From an uncultured Clostridium sp. (lineage in GTDB: Bacteria > Bacillota > Clostridia > Clostridiales > Clostridiaceae): 50,545 nt of DNA. The DNA lies in assembly GCA_934755305.1 (NCBI GenBank), contig CAKVLD010000017.1, positions 1 through 50,545 on the forward strand. Direction: 5' to 3'. This document shows positions 34,877 through 43,610 of the stretch, piece by piece. Numbering within the stretch: position 1 is the stretch's first letter; each line of letters begins with the position of its first letter. Made by a program: the position numbers and the translations under genes. The notes under the pieces are model-generated. The model saw only the letters and a program-made list of their open reading frames with translations, was not told the origin of the DNA and made no database searches.

Positions 34877-36145
34877 TGAAATTAAGTTTTCCTTTAATTT
34901 TAAAGTTATTGTAAATTCTGTACAGTTAGTTGTACTTTTTACTGATATTTTACCATTATTTTGTTCAACTAGGTCTTTTACTATATTTAAACCAAAGCCA
35001 TGATTTTCACATGAATTTGATTTTGTACTAAATCCAGGTGAAAATATTTTTTCTAAATGATCATCAGGAATTTTAGGACCGTTATTTTCAATTTTGATAA
35101 TAACAGAGTTTAATAACTCATAAGTTTTAGCGATTATTATGCCTTGTCCATTAAGAGCAGTTACTGCATTATTTACTATATTAGATATAATTCTAAAAAG
35201 ATCCATTTCATCAATATCAGCCAGTTTTAAATCACATTCTTCTTTTATAATAACATGAATTTCTTTATCTAGTGCAGGTTCTAATGCTAGATATAGAATA
35301 GAACTGTTATTATTACTAATTTGAACAGAACTAGAAACAGATGAATTATTATCAATAATATTTTTTAAAGCTATTTTTAAATCATCATATCTATTCATTA
35401 AACATAGCCCATATAAATAAGAAATTTGAGCACCATAATCATGCTTTATTTTTCTTAAATCTTTATTTTTATTTTCTAAGGCTTCATTAAGCAAAGATAT
35501 TTGTTGAGATTTCTTATATATTTTAGAGAAGTATATTAAAACAAACATTATAAATATTAGGAATGTTATAAATAGTAAGTTTTTAATAATTTGAACTCCA
35601 TCATTAAGTTGAGAAGCGTAAAAACTTAAAATAAAATCATTGAAAAAGCTTAATATTAATAAAGCTATAGAAAAATGTTCTAATAATATAAAATCATAAA
35701 TCTTTTTAAAAAAATGTATGTATTTAAAGCAAATTAATATAAAAATTAACATAGGTATATACATAGTAAGAGTTAATTTGAAAATCCTTTCTCCATAAGG
35801 AAAAAGTGTGTCAAATACTTCATATATTATAGTTGCAAGCAACATAGAATATACAGTTATTATTGTATATACTGCAGTATGTGCAGTTAATGCATTAAAA
35901 AAATGTTTTTTAAAGAAAAACCAAACTATTGTTATTCCAAATATATGTGCAAGTATTGCACCAAATATTGGATTATCTCCCAAAGTACCAGTAATTATAG
36001 AAGATGAAGATAGTGAAAATAATAATGAAGTAACTATGAATTTTTTTCTATCTATATTTGGGGGATTTTCGCAAAAAAGAATAAAGTAGCTTATAAAAAC
36101 ACATTGGTATATGCTTGTTAATGTATCAAAAAAGTTTAAGATCAA
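34874..36145 (-). CDS. AgrC-like sensor histidine kinase
   Basis: 423 aa. Six or seven membrane segments fill residues 1-208, as in AgrC-type peptide sensors. The phospho-accepting histidine is H235 in RKIKHDY. The GHKL ATPase domain has an N-box (NIVNNAVTAL, about 322-331) and a GFGLNIV G-box (383-389). It belongs to the HPK10-like group that senses cyclic peptides. No response regulator or AgrB protease is encoded in the window. The AgrD-like peptide gene lies 280 bp upstream on the same strand, separated by a terminator. Confidence 0.85.
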   Translation of the reverse strand: MILNFFDTLTSIYQCVFISYFILFCENPPNIDRKKFIVTSLLFSLSSSSIITGTLGDNPIFGAILAHIFGITIVWFFFKKHFFNALTAHTAVYTIITVYSMLLATIIYEVFDTLFPYGERIFKLTLTMYIPMLIFILICFKYIHFFKKIYDFILLEHFSIALLILSFFNDFILSFYASQLNDGVQIIKNLLFITFLIFIMFVLIYFSKIYKKSQQISLLNEALENKNKDLRKIKHDYGAQISYLYGLCLMNRYDDLKIALKNIIDNNSSVSSSVQISNNNSSILYLALEPALDKEIHVIIKEECDLKLADIDEMDLFRIISNIVNNAVTALNGQGIIIAKTYELLNSVIIKIENNGPKIPDDHLEKIFSPGFSTKSNSCENHGFGLNIVKDLVEQNNGKISVKSTTNCTEFTITLKLKENLIS

Positions 36146-36339
36146 AATAAAATCCTCCTTAAATATATTTAATTAAACAAATTGTCATTTTTATAATTCA
36201 TATAAAAATATGAAATACATTCATTATTGGATTGATTATTATATAATAGAATTATTTTACTTTATAAATTATAAAGCATAATAATGTAGATTTCAATAAA
36301 TATCGATATGTATAAAGTTTTTAGTTATAAATAGTAAAA

Positions 36340-36378
36340 AATAAGGACATAAAAATATTAAACTTTTATGTCCTTACC
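36340..36378 (-). terminator. Terminator of the AgrD-like gene
   Basis: AAGGACATAAAA pairs with TTTTATGTCCTT with a 7-base loop; on the minus strand the exit is T-rich. It lies between the peptide gene and the kinase gene. Confidence 0.75.
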
Positions 36379-36424
36379 TTTTATAGGAATTTATGTATTT
36401 GTACATTATCCTATTTAAATTTAA

Positions 36425-36547
36425 TTATCTTAATTTTTTTAATGATTCTGGTAATTCTTCAACACCAGAAAAGCCTAATGATGCAGGAGATATTGTTACA
36501 ATAAGAGAAACAGAATTTTTTAATATTTTTGCTAATAAATTTTTCAA
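36425..36547 (-). CDS. AgrD-like pre-peptide with a serine in the ring position
   Basis: A 40-aa protein starting at TTG (36547) with AAAGGAGGAG seven bases upstream. Layout is that of AgrD: an amphipathic N-terminal helix (MKNLLAKILKNSVSLIV), a short core (SPASLGFS) and an acidic tail GVEELPESLKKLR. The tail aligns with the conserved DEVEVPKEL of staphylococcal AgrD, which places cleavage after SLGFS. That gives a five-residue ring starting with serine, like the S. intermedius peptide (ring STGFF). There is no cysteine anywhere in the protein. Its own promoter and terminator make it a single-gene unit; the AgrC-like kinase is next on the same strand. AgrB would have to be elsewhere. Confidence 0.7.
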   Translation of the reverse strand: MKNLLAKILKNSVSLIVTISPASLGFSGVEELPESLKKLR

Positions 36548-36595
36548 AAAAAACTCCTCCTTTAATTAATTTATTTGGTAATTAAGTTGATTATA

Positions 36596-36647
36596 ACCAA
36601 TACTTTTCACCAATAGTAAGTATAAAACATTTTTGGTTAAAATTCAA
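36596..36647 (-). promoter_or_regulatory. Promoter and direct repeat for the AgrD-like gene
   Basis: On the minus strand: TTGAAT (36647-36642), 17 bases, TATACT (36624-36619). Just downstream, TATTGGT occurs twice 13 bases apart (36615-36609 and 36602-36596), a possible regulator site in the leader. Confidence 0.6.
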
Positions 36648-36687
36648 CAAAAAAGGTACCACTTGAATAAAAAAAATTGTAGTTACG

Positions 36688-36718
36688 TTTACAAAATAAA
36701 GTGTAAATGTTTTTTTAT
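36688..36718 (+). promoter_or_regulatory. TTTACA-N17-T6AT promoter-like element before the tail-module regulator
   Basis: TTTACA at 36688-36693, exactly 17 bases, TTTTTTATATATAG from 36711. It is also half of an inverted repeat TTTACA-N8-TGTAAA (36688-36707). The same layout is at 9574 and 29094. Confidence 0.5.
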
Positions 36719-36759
36719 ATATAGAAGAATAAAATTATATGTAGGAGAGAGTAGTTGTT

Positions 36760-37125
36760 ATGAAAATAAATAGTGAATATTATAAAGAATTAAGAAAGAA
36801 AACAGAAAACATATTGAAGGATTACCCTTATTATAAAATGGCAAAAGAAGTTCCAGAAATTAATATATTGAAACTGATAGACAAGAAAGTGCTTGATTTG
36901 AGAGAAGATACTTTTAATGTGGATTATATAGAAAACATAATTAAATCAGTAAATTATGTTTTAGATAGATTAGATTATGAAAGTAAAAAAATAATTGATG
37001 GTTGTTATTTTAGAGATGATATAAGTAATGATGAATTACAAAAAGAATTAATGATAGATAGGAATAAATTTTATAGATTAAAAAGAAAAGCACTTGAAAA
37101 GTTTATGATAGTATTAGCTTATTAA
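36760..37125 (+). CDS. ArpU/sigma-region-4-like phage regulator
   Basis: 121 aa. The C-terminal half (DRLDYESKKIIDGCYFRDD ... IDRNKFYRLKRKALEKF) is a sigma-70 region-4-like helix-turn-helix, as in ArpU/RinA-type late regulators of phages. It is the first gene of the tail module, behind the shared promoter element, and has its own terminator, so it probably activates the structural genes. Confidence 0.7.
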   Translation: MKINSEYYKELRKKTENILKDYPYYKMAKEVPEINILKLIDKKVLDLREDTFNVDYIENIIKSVNYVLDRLDYESKKIIDGCYFRDDISNDELQKELMIDRNKFYRLKRKALEKFMIVLAY

Positions 37126-37150
37126 ATTTAAAAATAGTTAATTTATATTG

Positions 37151-37187
37151 ATAAGATATTACAGAAAAATGTAATATCTTATTTTTT
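37151..37187 (+). terminator. Terminator after the regulator gene
   Basis: ATAAGATATTACA (37151-37163) pairs with TGTAATATCTTAT (37170-37182), then T-rich. Confidence 0.85.
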
Positions 37188-37251
37188 ATGATAAATAGTT
37201 ACAAAATTATGTGCAATAATGAAACTATTAAATAGTTGAAAAAAGGAGAGA

Positions 37252-37293
37252 ATGTTAAACTCTATTTGTAGCCAAGGGGTTATAAAAAAATAA
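37252..37293 (+). other. 13-codon open frame with a good ribosome site
   Basis: AAAGGAGAG precedes an ATG at 37252 that encodes only MLNSICSQGVIKK. It may be a leader peptide, or the scar of a deleted gene at the junction where head genes would be expected. It is too short to judge. Confidence 0.3.
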
Positions 37294-37322
37294 ATTCAAT
37301 TGAAAAATTAGGAGGAAAAATT

Positions 37323-37805
37323 ATGTCAAAAGAATCAATTCAAAGAAATCAATTAGCAGATTATTTAATGGTAGGAGGCAATTATGAATTAATGGGAGTT
37401 GGATTTAATACTTTAGATGAAAATCCAACAGCTCAAGTAGATACAAAAACTTATATAAATGATAAGTGTAGTACAAGTGTAATAAAAGGATATCAAACTC
37501 AATTCTCTTATACATCAGATTTAATTAAGTCAGAAGCAGCAGTAATGGCTATATATAATGTAGGAAGAAATCAATTAACAGGATCAGAAGCAGAATTTGA
37601 TTATGTTAGAGTAGAATTATTTGAACCAGTTGCAGAAAAGGAAAATACATTTAAAGCAAGAAAGTTCAATGTTACATGTGAAGTTGCAAGCTTTGCAGGA
37701 GCAGGTGGAGAAAAGGTTGTAGTAAGTGGAAATCTTTATTCAAATGCAACACCAGTAGAAGGTGAATTTAATACAACTACAAGAATTTTTACAGAAACTA
37801 AATAA
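37323..37805 (+). CDS. Phage major tail (tube) protein
   Basis: 160 aa. Beta-rich, with DTKTYINDKCSTSVIKGYQTQFSY and FKARKFNVTCEVASFAGAGG, typical of siphophage tail-tube proteins of Firmicutes. AGGAGG precedes the ATG. It starts the structural genes: tube, two assembly chaperones, tape measure, distal tail, tail-tip, fibre. No capsid, portal, terminase or tail-terminator gene precedes it. Confidence 0.85.
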   Translation: MSKESIQRNQLADYLMVGGNYELMGVGFNTLDENPTAQVDTKTYINDKCSTSVIKGYQTQFSYTSDLIKSEAAVMAIYNVGRNQLTGSEAEFDYVRVELFEPVAEKENTFKARKFNVTCEVASFAGAGGEKVVVSGNLYSNATPVEGEFNTTTRIFTETK

Positions 37806-37827
37806 TTAAATGATAGGGGAGATAAAT

Positions 37828-38172
37828 ATGATTATTAATGGAATTACACTAGAAGACTTGGATATTTTTGATGTAGAAGTGGCAGAAAAGTGTGAAAGAG
37901 CACTAGATAAGGTAAAGGAAGTTTCAAATATTAAGGATGATCTTAAAGGATCACAAGTTATAAAGAGACAATGTATTGCTATTAATGAATGTTTTAATGA
38001 GTTATTTGGCGAAGGAACAGATAAAAAAGTATTTGGAGGAAAAATGAATATAATTACATCTCTAAAAGCTTTTGAAGAATTAATACTTGCAGTTAAAGAA
38101 AAAAGTGCTGAACTTGAGAAAATTTCAAGTAAGTATTCACCTAATAGAGCCAAAAGAAGAAGTAGTAAATAA
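37828..38172 (+). CDS. Tail assembly protein, DUF6673-like
   Basis: 114 aa from the ATG at 37828 with GGGGAG upstream. MIINGITLEDLDIFDVEVAEK and the C-terminal SSKYSPNRAKRR match the small protein normally found between tail tube and Gp15 in Firmicutes phages, probably the first tail chaperone. It shares the base A of TAATG with the next gene. Confidence 0.8.
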   Translation: MIINGITLEDLDIFDVEVAEKCERALDKVKEVSNIKDDLKGSQVIKRQCIAINECFNELFGEGTDKKVFGGKMNIITSLKAFEELILAVKEKSAELEKISSKYSPNRAKRRSSK

Positions 38173-38766
38173 TGAATATTTTGGTTGATTTATTGCCAAA
38201 AAAAGTAGATATAGATGGAAAGTATTATGAGATAAATTGGGACTTTAGAACATCTATATTATTCGAAATGATGATGGATGATGTAGAGCTTAGTGATAAG
38301 AAAAAGCTTATAAAGGGTATTGAGTTATATTATCCAGTTATTCCTGAAAATTTGGAAAAAGCTATTGAAAAGATAATATGGTTTTATAGTTGTGGCAAAG
38401 AGAATAATAATGAGAGTGGGACAGTTAGTAATTCTAAAAATGATAAAATTTACTCCTTTGATTATGATGATGAATATATATTCTGCATTTCTATCTCAAT
38501 ATGGGATAGATCTGCAGGATATAGAAGATTTGCATTGGTGGAAGTTTAAAGCTATGTTTAAATCTTTAAATGAAGAAAATCAAATAGTAAAGATTATGGG
38601 GTATAGAGCTATGGATATTCCAAATGATATGCCAAATGATCAAAAAGAATTTTATAGGAAGATGAAAAAACTTTATGAATTGCCAAGATCTAAGTCTGAA
38701 ATAGAAAAGGTAAGAGAAATAGAAAATGCTTTATTAGGTAATGGTGACTTAAGTAAAGTTCTTTAA
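38172..38766 (+). pseudogene. Gp15-family tail chaperone, frameshifted
   Basis: The first frame (38172 to about 38480) gives MNILVDLLPKKVDIDGKYYE ... KIYSFDYDDEYI. Homology continues one frame over as YSAFLSQYGIDLQDIEDLHWWKFKAMFKSL to 38766. Together they make one Gp15 protein of about 198 aa. The break is in the AT run at 38473-38481; two added bases (TA) would restore the frame. Either a slippage mutation, a sequencing fault or, less likely, programmed shifting. Gp15 is needed to load the tape measure, so the tail may not assemble as read. Confidence 0.85.
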
Positions 38767-38803
38767 AATGTAATTTTTAGTTTTTTAGAAAGGGGTGAAG
38801 ATT

Positions 38804-40231
38804 ATGGCAGATAGAATGACTCTTGAAGTAGAAGTGAAGATTTTGGAAGATCCTGTAAAAATGGCTGCTGAAAATTTGAAGTCAAAATTTAAAAGTTTAG
38901 TTTCTGAATTAAATGATATTACATCAGGCATAAAATATGGTTTTTTAAGTGTTAGTGATAGAATAGTAGAAATTGCAGGAGATATGGGAGGAGAATATTC
39001 AAATAAAATATCTAATATTAGTTCTACGTGGGAGAGTGTATCAGAAGGTATATTAGAGAAGTTTAAAGAACCTATGGGTAAGGTATCAGATATTGTTTTT
39101 AATGTTGTGAGTGAGATAGCTGATTATTTAAATAGCGCTGATGTTCAAGGAATCATAGATGAAATAGTAGTTAAAACTAATGAAGTAATCGATGTAGCTG
39201 GTAAAGTTATAGATGAGATATTACCTATTATATTAGATGGACTTGGATGGATTGTAGAGAATAGTGAAGTAATTATAGCTGGAATAGCAGGTATTGGCGC
39301 AGCCTTCTTAACCTTTGAAGTTGTATCTCTTATAGTATCAGTTATAGAAACACTTCAAGTATTTCAAGAAGCTATTGTGGCTACTGGAAGTATTATGGAG
39401 GCATTTAATATAATATGTGAAGCAAACCCATACGCAATTATTGCAGCAGCTATTGTAGGAGTAGTAACTGCTCTTGTAGTACTTTGGAATACTAGTGAAG
39501 GATTTAGAGAGGTTGTTACTGGAATTTTTGAATCTATAGGTGAAGTAATGAGCAGTGTTTGGAATGCGCTTGTAACATTTTTTACAGAGACAATCCCATC
39601 AGCATTTCAAAGTTTATGTGACTTTTTTGCAGGAATTCCAGAGTGGTTTTCTAATTTATGGGGACTAATATCAGAAGTTTTTTCTACAGGATGGAAAGCA
39701 GTAGTAGATTTCTTTACGGAACAAATTCCAGCTTGGCTTGAATCTATATGGAATTGGTTTAATAAATTACCTGAGTATATTGGATATGCATTAGGTTATG
39801 CATTAGGTAAAGTTATTGAATTTGGAGCTAACTGTATTAACTGGATTGTCAATGATTTACCAGGCATAATAAGTGGAATAATAGATTGGTTTAGAAGGTT
39901 ACCGGGGAATATATGGAACTTTTTATGTGACATAGTATCTATTGTAAAGGGTATTGGTGTTGGTTTTGAAATTGAAATGCCTAATCTTAATAAAATTACT
40001 GAAGGAAAAATAGGAGATATGACCAAAAGAATTAAGGCAGCTGTTCAATTAGAGACATCAAAGGTATGTTCTAATGTAGTAGGTGGACAAATGAATGGAA
40101 TGTTCAATTCAAGTATAACTAACAATGATAATGGTATAGTACAAAATATAACTATTAATCAACCAGTAAAATCTCCAAGTGAAACTGCTAGAGCAATTAG
40201 GAGAGCAGGGAGGGATTTAGCTTTTGGATAA
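38804..40231 (+). CDS. Short tail tape-measure protein
   Basis: 475 aa from the ATG at 38804, behind AAAGGGGTGAAG. An N-terminal coiled region (1-130), a hydrophobic middle (about 150-235, with LGWIVENSEVIIAGIAGIGA), then repeated Trp/Phe units (WNALVTFFTETIPSAFQSL, GWKAVVDFFTEQIPAWLESI, WNFLCDIV) typical of tape measures. It is short for a siphophage; at the usual 0.15 nm per residue the tail would be about 70 nm. Its last codons overlap the distal tail gene. Confidence 0.85.
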   Translation: MADRMTLEVEVKILEDPVKMAAENLKSKFKSLVSELNDITSGIKYGFLSVSDRIVEIAGDMGGEYSNKISNISSTWESVSEGILEKFKEPMGKVSDIVFNVVSEIADYLNSADVQGIIDEIVVKTNEVIDVAGKVIDEILPIILDGLGWIVENSEVIIAGIAGIGAAFLTFEVVSLIVSVIETLQVFQEAIVATGSIMEAFNIICEANPYAIIAAAIVGVVTALVVLWNTSEGFREVVTGIFESIGEVMSSVWNALVTFFTETIPSAFQSLCDFFAGIPEWFSNLWGLISEVFSTGWKAVVDFFTEQIPAWLESIWNWFNKLPEYIGYALGYALGKVIEFGANCINWIVNDLPGIISGIIDWFRRLPGNIWNFLCDIVSIVKGIGVGFEIEMPNLNKITEGKIGDMTKRIKAAVQLETSKVCSNVVGGQMNGMFNSSITNNDNGIVQNITINQPVKSPSETARAIRRAGRDLAFG

Positions 40232-41042
40232 TAAAAAATTAAATATAAAATTGATTAGTAAAGAAAGATCTATAGAGATAAAAGATGAATATAAACTTTT
40301 AGGTATAGAAGGAATTGAAAGTGCTGATTATGAGATAAATGTAGTAAGTAACTCCCAATATGATGGTGGAATTTTAAATAATAAAAGAATTGCATCAAGA
40401 ACTATAAATATATCAGCAGAATATACAGGAAAAGAAGATTTTGTTTTACAAAGAGAAAGATTAATAAACATTTTTAATCCTATAAATTCAGGATCTTTAA
40501 TAATAAATTTTGGTGAAATTTATGATGAAAGTGCTAAACAAATAGACTATGAAGTAGAAAATTTTAAGATAAATCAAGGAAATATATATGACAAATTAAG
40601 TTTTTCTGTTACATTAATTTGTCCAGATCCTTATTTTAAAGATGTAAATGAGATTAAAAAAGTAATAGCAGTATGGAATGGTGGACTTAATTTTAAATTT
40701 AAATTACCAACATCTTTTAAAATTAAGTCAATAGAAAAGGATGGAGGATTTCAATGTCCTATTGATATAAAAGGACAAGTTGAATCACCTTTAGAAATTG
40801 AATTTGAAGGGCCAGCTGAAAAGCCATGTATTACCAATGTAACTACAGGAGAATTTATAAGAATAAATAGAAGTTTAACTAAAGATGAAACTTTATATAT
40901 AAATACTGCTTATGGTAATAAGGTGGTTAAGATAAGAGATGGTAATGGAGAAAGGAATGCTTTTAATTATATAGATTTATCTTCTGTATTTTTTTCATTA
41001 GCTCCAGGAAAAAATATTGTGAAGTATTCATTTATACAATGA
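40224..41042 (+). CDS. Distal tail protein (Dit-like), possibly frameshifted at the end
   Basis: 272 aa. TTG start at 40224 with GGGAGGGA upstream, overlapping the tape measure by eight bases. N-terminal YKLLGIEGIESADYEINV and SRTINISAEYTGKEDFVLQR match the Dit ring protein (phage tail component family); a galectin-like C-terminal part follows. After YSFI the frame stops, but two added bases (TA) at about 41036 would continue it as YNEGDLSINIKRPTADRI, so the true end is uncertain. Confidence 0.75.
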   Translation: MDNKKLNIKLISKERSIEIKDEYKLLGIEGIESADYEINVVSNSQYDGGILNNKRIASRTINISAEYTGKEDFVLQRERLINIFNPINSGSLIINFGEIYDESAKQIDYEVENFKINQGNIYDKLSFSVTLICPDPYFKDVNEIKKVIAVWNGGLNFKFKLPTSFKIKSIEKDGGFQCPIDIKGQVESPLEIEFEGPAEKPCITNVTTGEFIRINRSLTKDETLYINTAYGNKVVKIRDGNGERNAFNYIDLSSVFFSLAPGKNIVKYSFIQ

Positions 41043-41097
41043 AGGCGACTTAAGTATAAATATAAAAAGACCTACTGCAGATAGAATAATTAATAGG

Positions 41098-41388
41098 GTG
41101 GTAATTACTTTAGATAAAACAGAAGGAAGTAGCTTTATGAAGATACAATTAAAAGAAGGGACTTATGAAGCAGCTCCTACATTAATAAGAGAGGGAAATG
41201 TTTATGAATTATCCTTAGCTAAAGTAATTGTACCTAAACAAGGAAAGATTCAAGTTATAGATGAAAGAACTGATGAAACACTTTGTGGAGGTATAAGACC
41301 AAGGACTTTTATTAATTATGAAAATGAGGTTAAGAAGTATAATGATATGATTACTAAGTTAAATCAAGACTTTAATTATATTTCATAA
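41098..41388 (+). CDS. 96-aa tail-region open frame, possibly part of a broken gene
   Basis: GTG start at 41098 is only the first possible start; the frame is open from about 41020. VVITLDKTEGSSFMKIQLKE ... QVIDERTDETLCGGIRP is beta-rich; I recognise no family. It may be a small separate baseplate gene or the continuation of the distal tail gene. It ends in FNYIS just where the tail-tip frame opens. Confidence 0.4.
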   Translation: MVITLDKTEGSSFMKIQLKEGTYEAAPTLIREGNVYELSLAKVIVPKQGKIQVIDERTDETLCGGIRPRTFINYENEVKKYNDMITKLNQDFNYIS

Positions 41389-42386
41389 GGAAATGGAGTA
41401 CTTATGGAGAGTTTGAATTCCATGTAAGAAATTTTAATAAAGAATTATTAAAAAGAGGCAATATTATATTAATTGATAATGATATGAGTAAGGCTGGAAT
41501 AATTGAATATATAGAAATAAGCGATGAAAATGGTGAGGATATTAAGATAAAAGGTTTTAGTCTTTTATATATGCTTACTTATAGACTTGTTATTCCAAAG
41601 GATGATCAAAATATATATCAATTTAAAAATTATGCATCTGAAATAATGAAAGGATTAGTAAAAGATAATGCAATAATAGAAGGTAGCAGAAAGATTCCTA
41701 ATTTAGCTGTAGGAAATACTTCAAATCTAGGAAGAAAGTTTGAGTATAAAGTATGTTATACAAATCTTTGTGATGAAATAACAAAATTGTGTAATATAAG
41801 TGGATTAGGGGCCACTATAGATTTTGATTATATAAATAAAAAATTGATTTTTAAAGTATTAGAAGGAAAGAATCTTACTTATTATCAAAATATTAATCCA
41901 CCAGCTATCTTTGCTTTTGAATATGATAACATTAAAAGTCAGAATTATATAGAAAGTAGTATACCTATGAAGAATTGTGCATATGCCGTAGATAATAATT
42001 CAAAATTATCTGTTATTAATAATTCAGTTTCAGGTTTAAATAGAAGAGAAATGTTAGTTGATGCTAAAAAGTCTAAATTAAGTAGTGATGTTACAAAGGT
42101 AGCTTTGACTAACCTAGATAATAATAATGAAATATGTTCTTATGAATGCGAGGTAAATCCATTAGGGTATAGAGATACATGGGATATTGGAGATATAGTA
42201 ACTAGTATTAGCAAAAAATATAACTTTGAGGTTAATAGTAGGGTAAGTGAGGTTAAAGAAACTTATGAAAATAACTGTATAAAGGTAGAGCCTACCTTTG
42301 GAGATATAATTCCAACAGTATTAGATATTATAAAAGATAATAGTAGCAATGGCTCTATAGCTATTAGTGAAGCAAGTTACTTATAA
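41376..42386 (+). pseudogene. Tail-tip protein (ReqiPepy6 Gp37-like), N-terminus broken
   Basis: The frame is open from 41376 and starts RKWSTYGEFEFHVRNFNKEL, the family pattern near its N-terminus, but has no start codon until ATG 41484, which would cut the first domain. In the neighbouring frame MITKLNQDFNYI (from 41347) looks like the missing start; removing two bases from the AT run near 41380 joins them. The rest (to residue about 330) includes the family's SYECEVNPLGYRDTWDIGDIV. In intact phages this protein closes the tail tip and contacts the cell. Confidence 0.65.
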
Positions 42387-42412
42387 AAATATATATTAAG
42401 GAAGGTGAATTT

Positions 42413-43275
42413 ATGGCAGAGGTAAGCAAGGATGCAGTATTTAGACGTTTTAATGGAAAAGAGTATGAAAGAATAAATTTCAAAACTAAAGCAAGTTTAG
42501 TAGATCAAGATGGATCTCATAGATTTGTATCAGATACAGAAAAAAATAAGTGGAATGGTAAAGCAGAAAAAAATGTAGCTACTCAAGGTCAAAATGGACT
42601 TATGAGTGCAAGTGATAAAGCAAAGTTAGATGGAATAACAGCTAAAGCAAATGCATATGTTCATCCTACTGGTAGTGGTTCTAAACATATACCACCTGGA
42701 GGTTCATCAGGACAAATTTTGAGATGGGCAGCAGATGGAACTGCTACTTGGGGGGCAGATAATAATACTACTTATCCAATGGCATCTAGAAGTCAAAATG
42801 GAATTATGAGTGCTTCTGATAAAATAAAATTAGATGGAATGGAAGGTACTATAAAAAGTATTGTTTTAAATACATTTTATCCTGTAGGTTCTATATATAT
42901 ATGAGTACAAGCTCTACTAATCCAACTTCTTATATGGGAGGAACTTGGGAAAAATGGGGTTCTGGTAGAGTTCCAGTAGGAGTTGATGCATCAGATGGGG
43001 ATTTTAGAAATGTAGAACAAACAGGAGGAAGCAAGAGAGAATATGCTAAAGCGTGGATAGGAGCATATAATAATTCGCCACAAACAATTGGATATTTAGC
43101 TGATGATCCTGTACCAGATCAACCAGTTTCTTATGGAATTGTGGGTGATCATTTTGAAATCTCAGACAAAATTTATAAAATTAATCATAGTACAAGAGTT
43201 TCTGATGCAAATGGTAAAGAAATATCAAAAGTACAACCTTATATTACTTGTTATATGTGGAAGAGAATAAAGTAA
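42413..43275 (+). pseudogene. Tail fibre, frameshifted at an AT repeat
   Basis: Frame one (42413-42904) has two fibre repeats (QNGLMSASDKAKLDGI and QNGIMSASDKIKLDGM) and ends YPVGSIYI-stop. Frame two from 42901 starts MSTSSTNPTSYMGGTWEKWG and runs to 43275. YPVGSIYxSxxSTNPxxxxGGTWE is the usual fibre tip, so this was one protein of about 286 aa. The AT run at 42893-42902 holds two extra bases. Either on/off phase variation or decay. Confidence 0.85.
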
Positions 43276-43323
43276 AGTAGAAGTTCCTGCTGTAATTTTG
43301 CAGGAACTTCTACTTTACTAACA
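43271..43323 (+). terminator. Terminator of the tail module
   Basis: Perfect 20-bp stem (43271-43290 with 43300-43319), starting inside the last codons of the fibre gene. Confidence 0.92.
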
Positions 43324-43610
43324 TTTTTCATGTTTAATATTCATATATTTTCATAGAAAGAAAAGTAAACATAGTTTAAAAGAAGATAAGTAAAATGTAT
43401 AAAAATAAGCTGAAAACAAATAAAGATAAGCTAAAATTTTGAAAAAATGTAACATCTATAGTATAATTGTAATAAAAAAATAATAATTATAATTTACAAT
43501 TTATCTGTAGTATACTTCTTATAAAAGTAGGTGGAAATTTTTATTCTTATGGATAAATTAATAATTTACATAGAACAATAAATAATATAAATCAAAAAGG
43601 AGTTGATACC
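43276..43610. promoter_or_regulatory. Gap before the DUF488 gene, with a clear promoter
   Basis: TTGAAA (43439-43444), 17 bases, TATAAT (43462-43467). A second candidate, TTTACA (43493) with 17 bases then TTCTTATAA, is a weaker relative of the shared TTTACA element. No open frame of note. Confidence 0.65.

Noticed and set aside
38473..38482. Programmed ribosomal frameshift in the Gp15 gene
   Set aside because: No slippery heptamer or downstream structure is seen, the shift needed is +1 or -2, and the fibre gene has a like break, so mutation is simpler.
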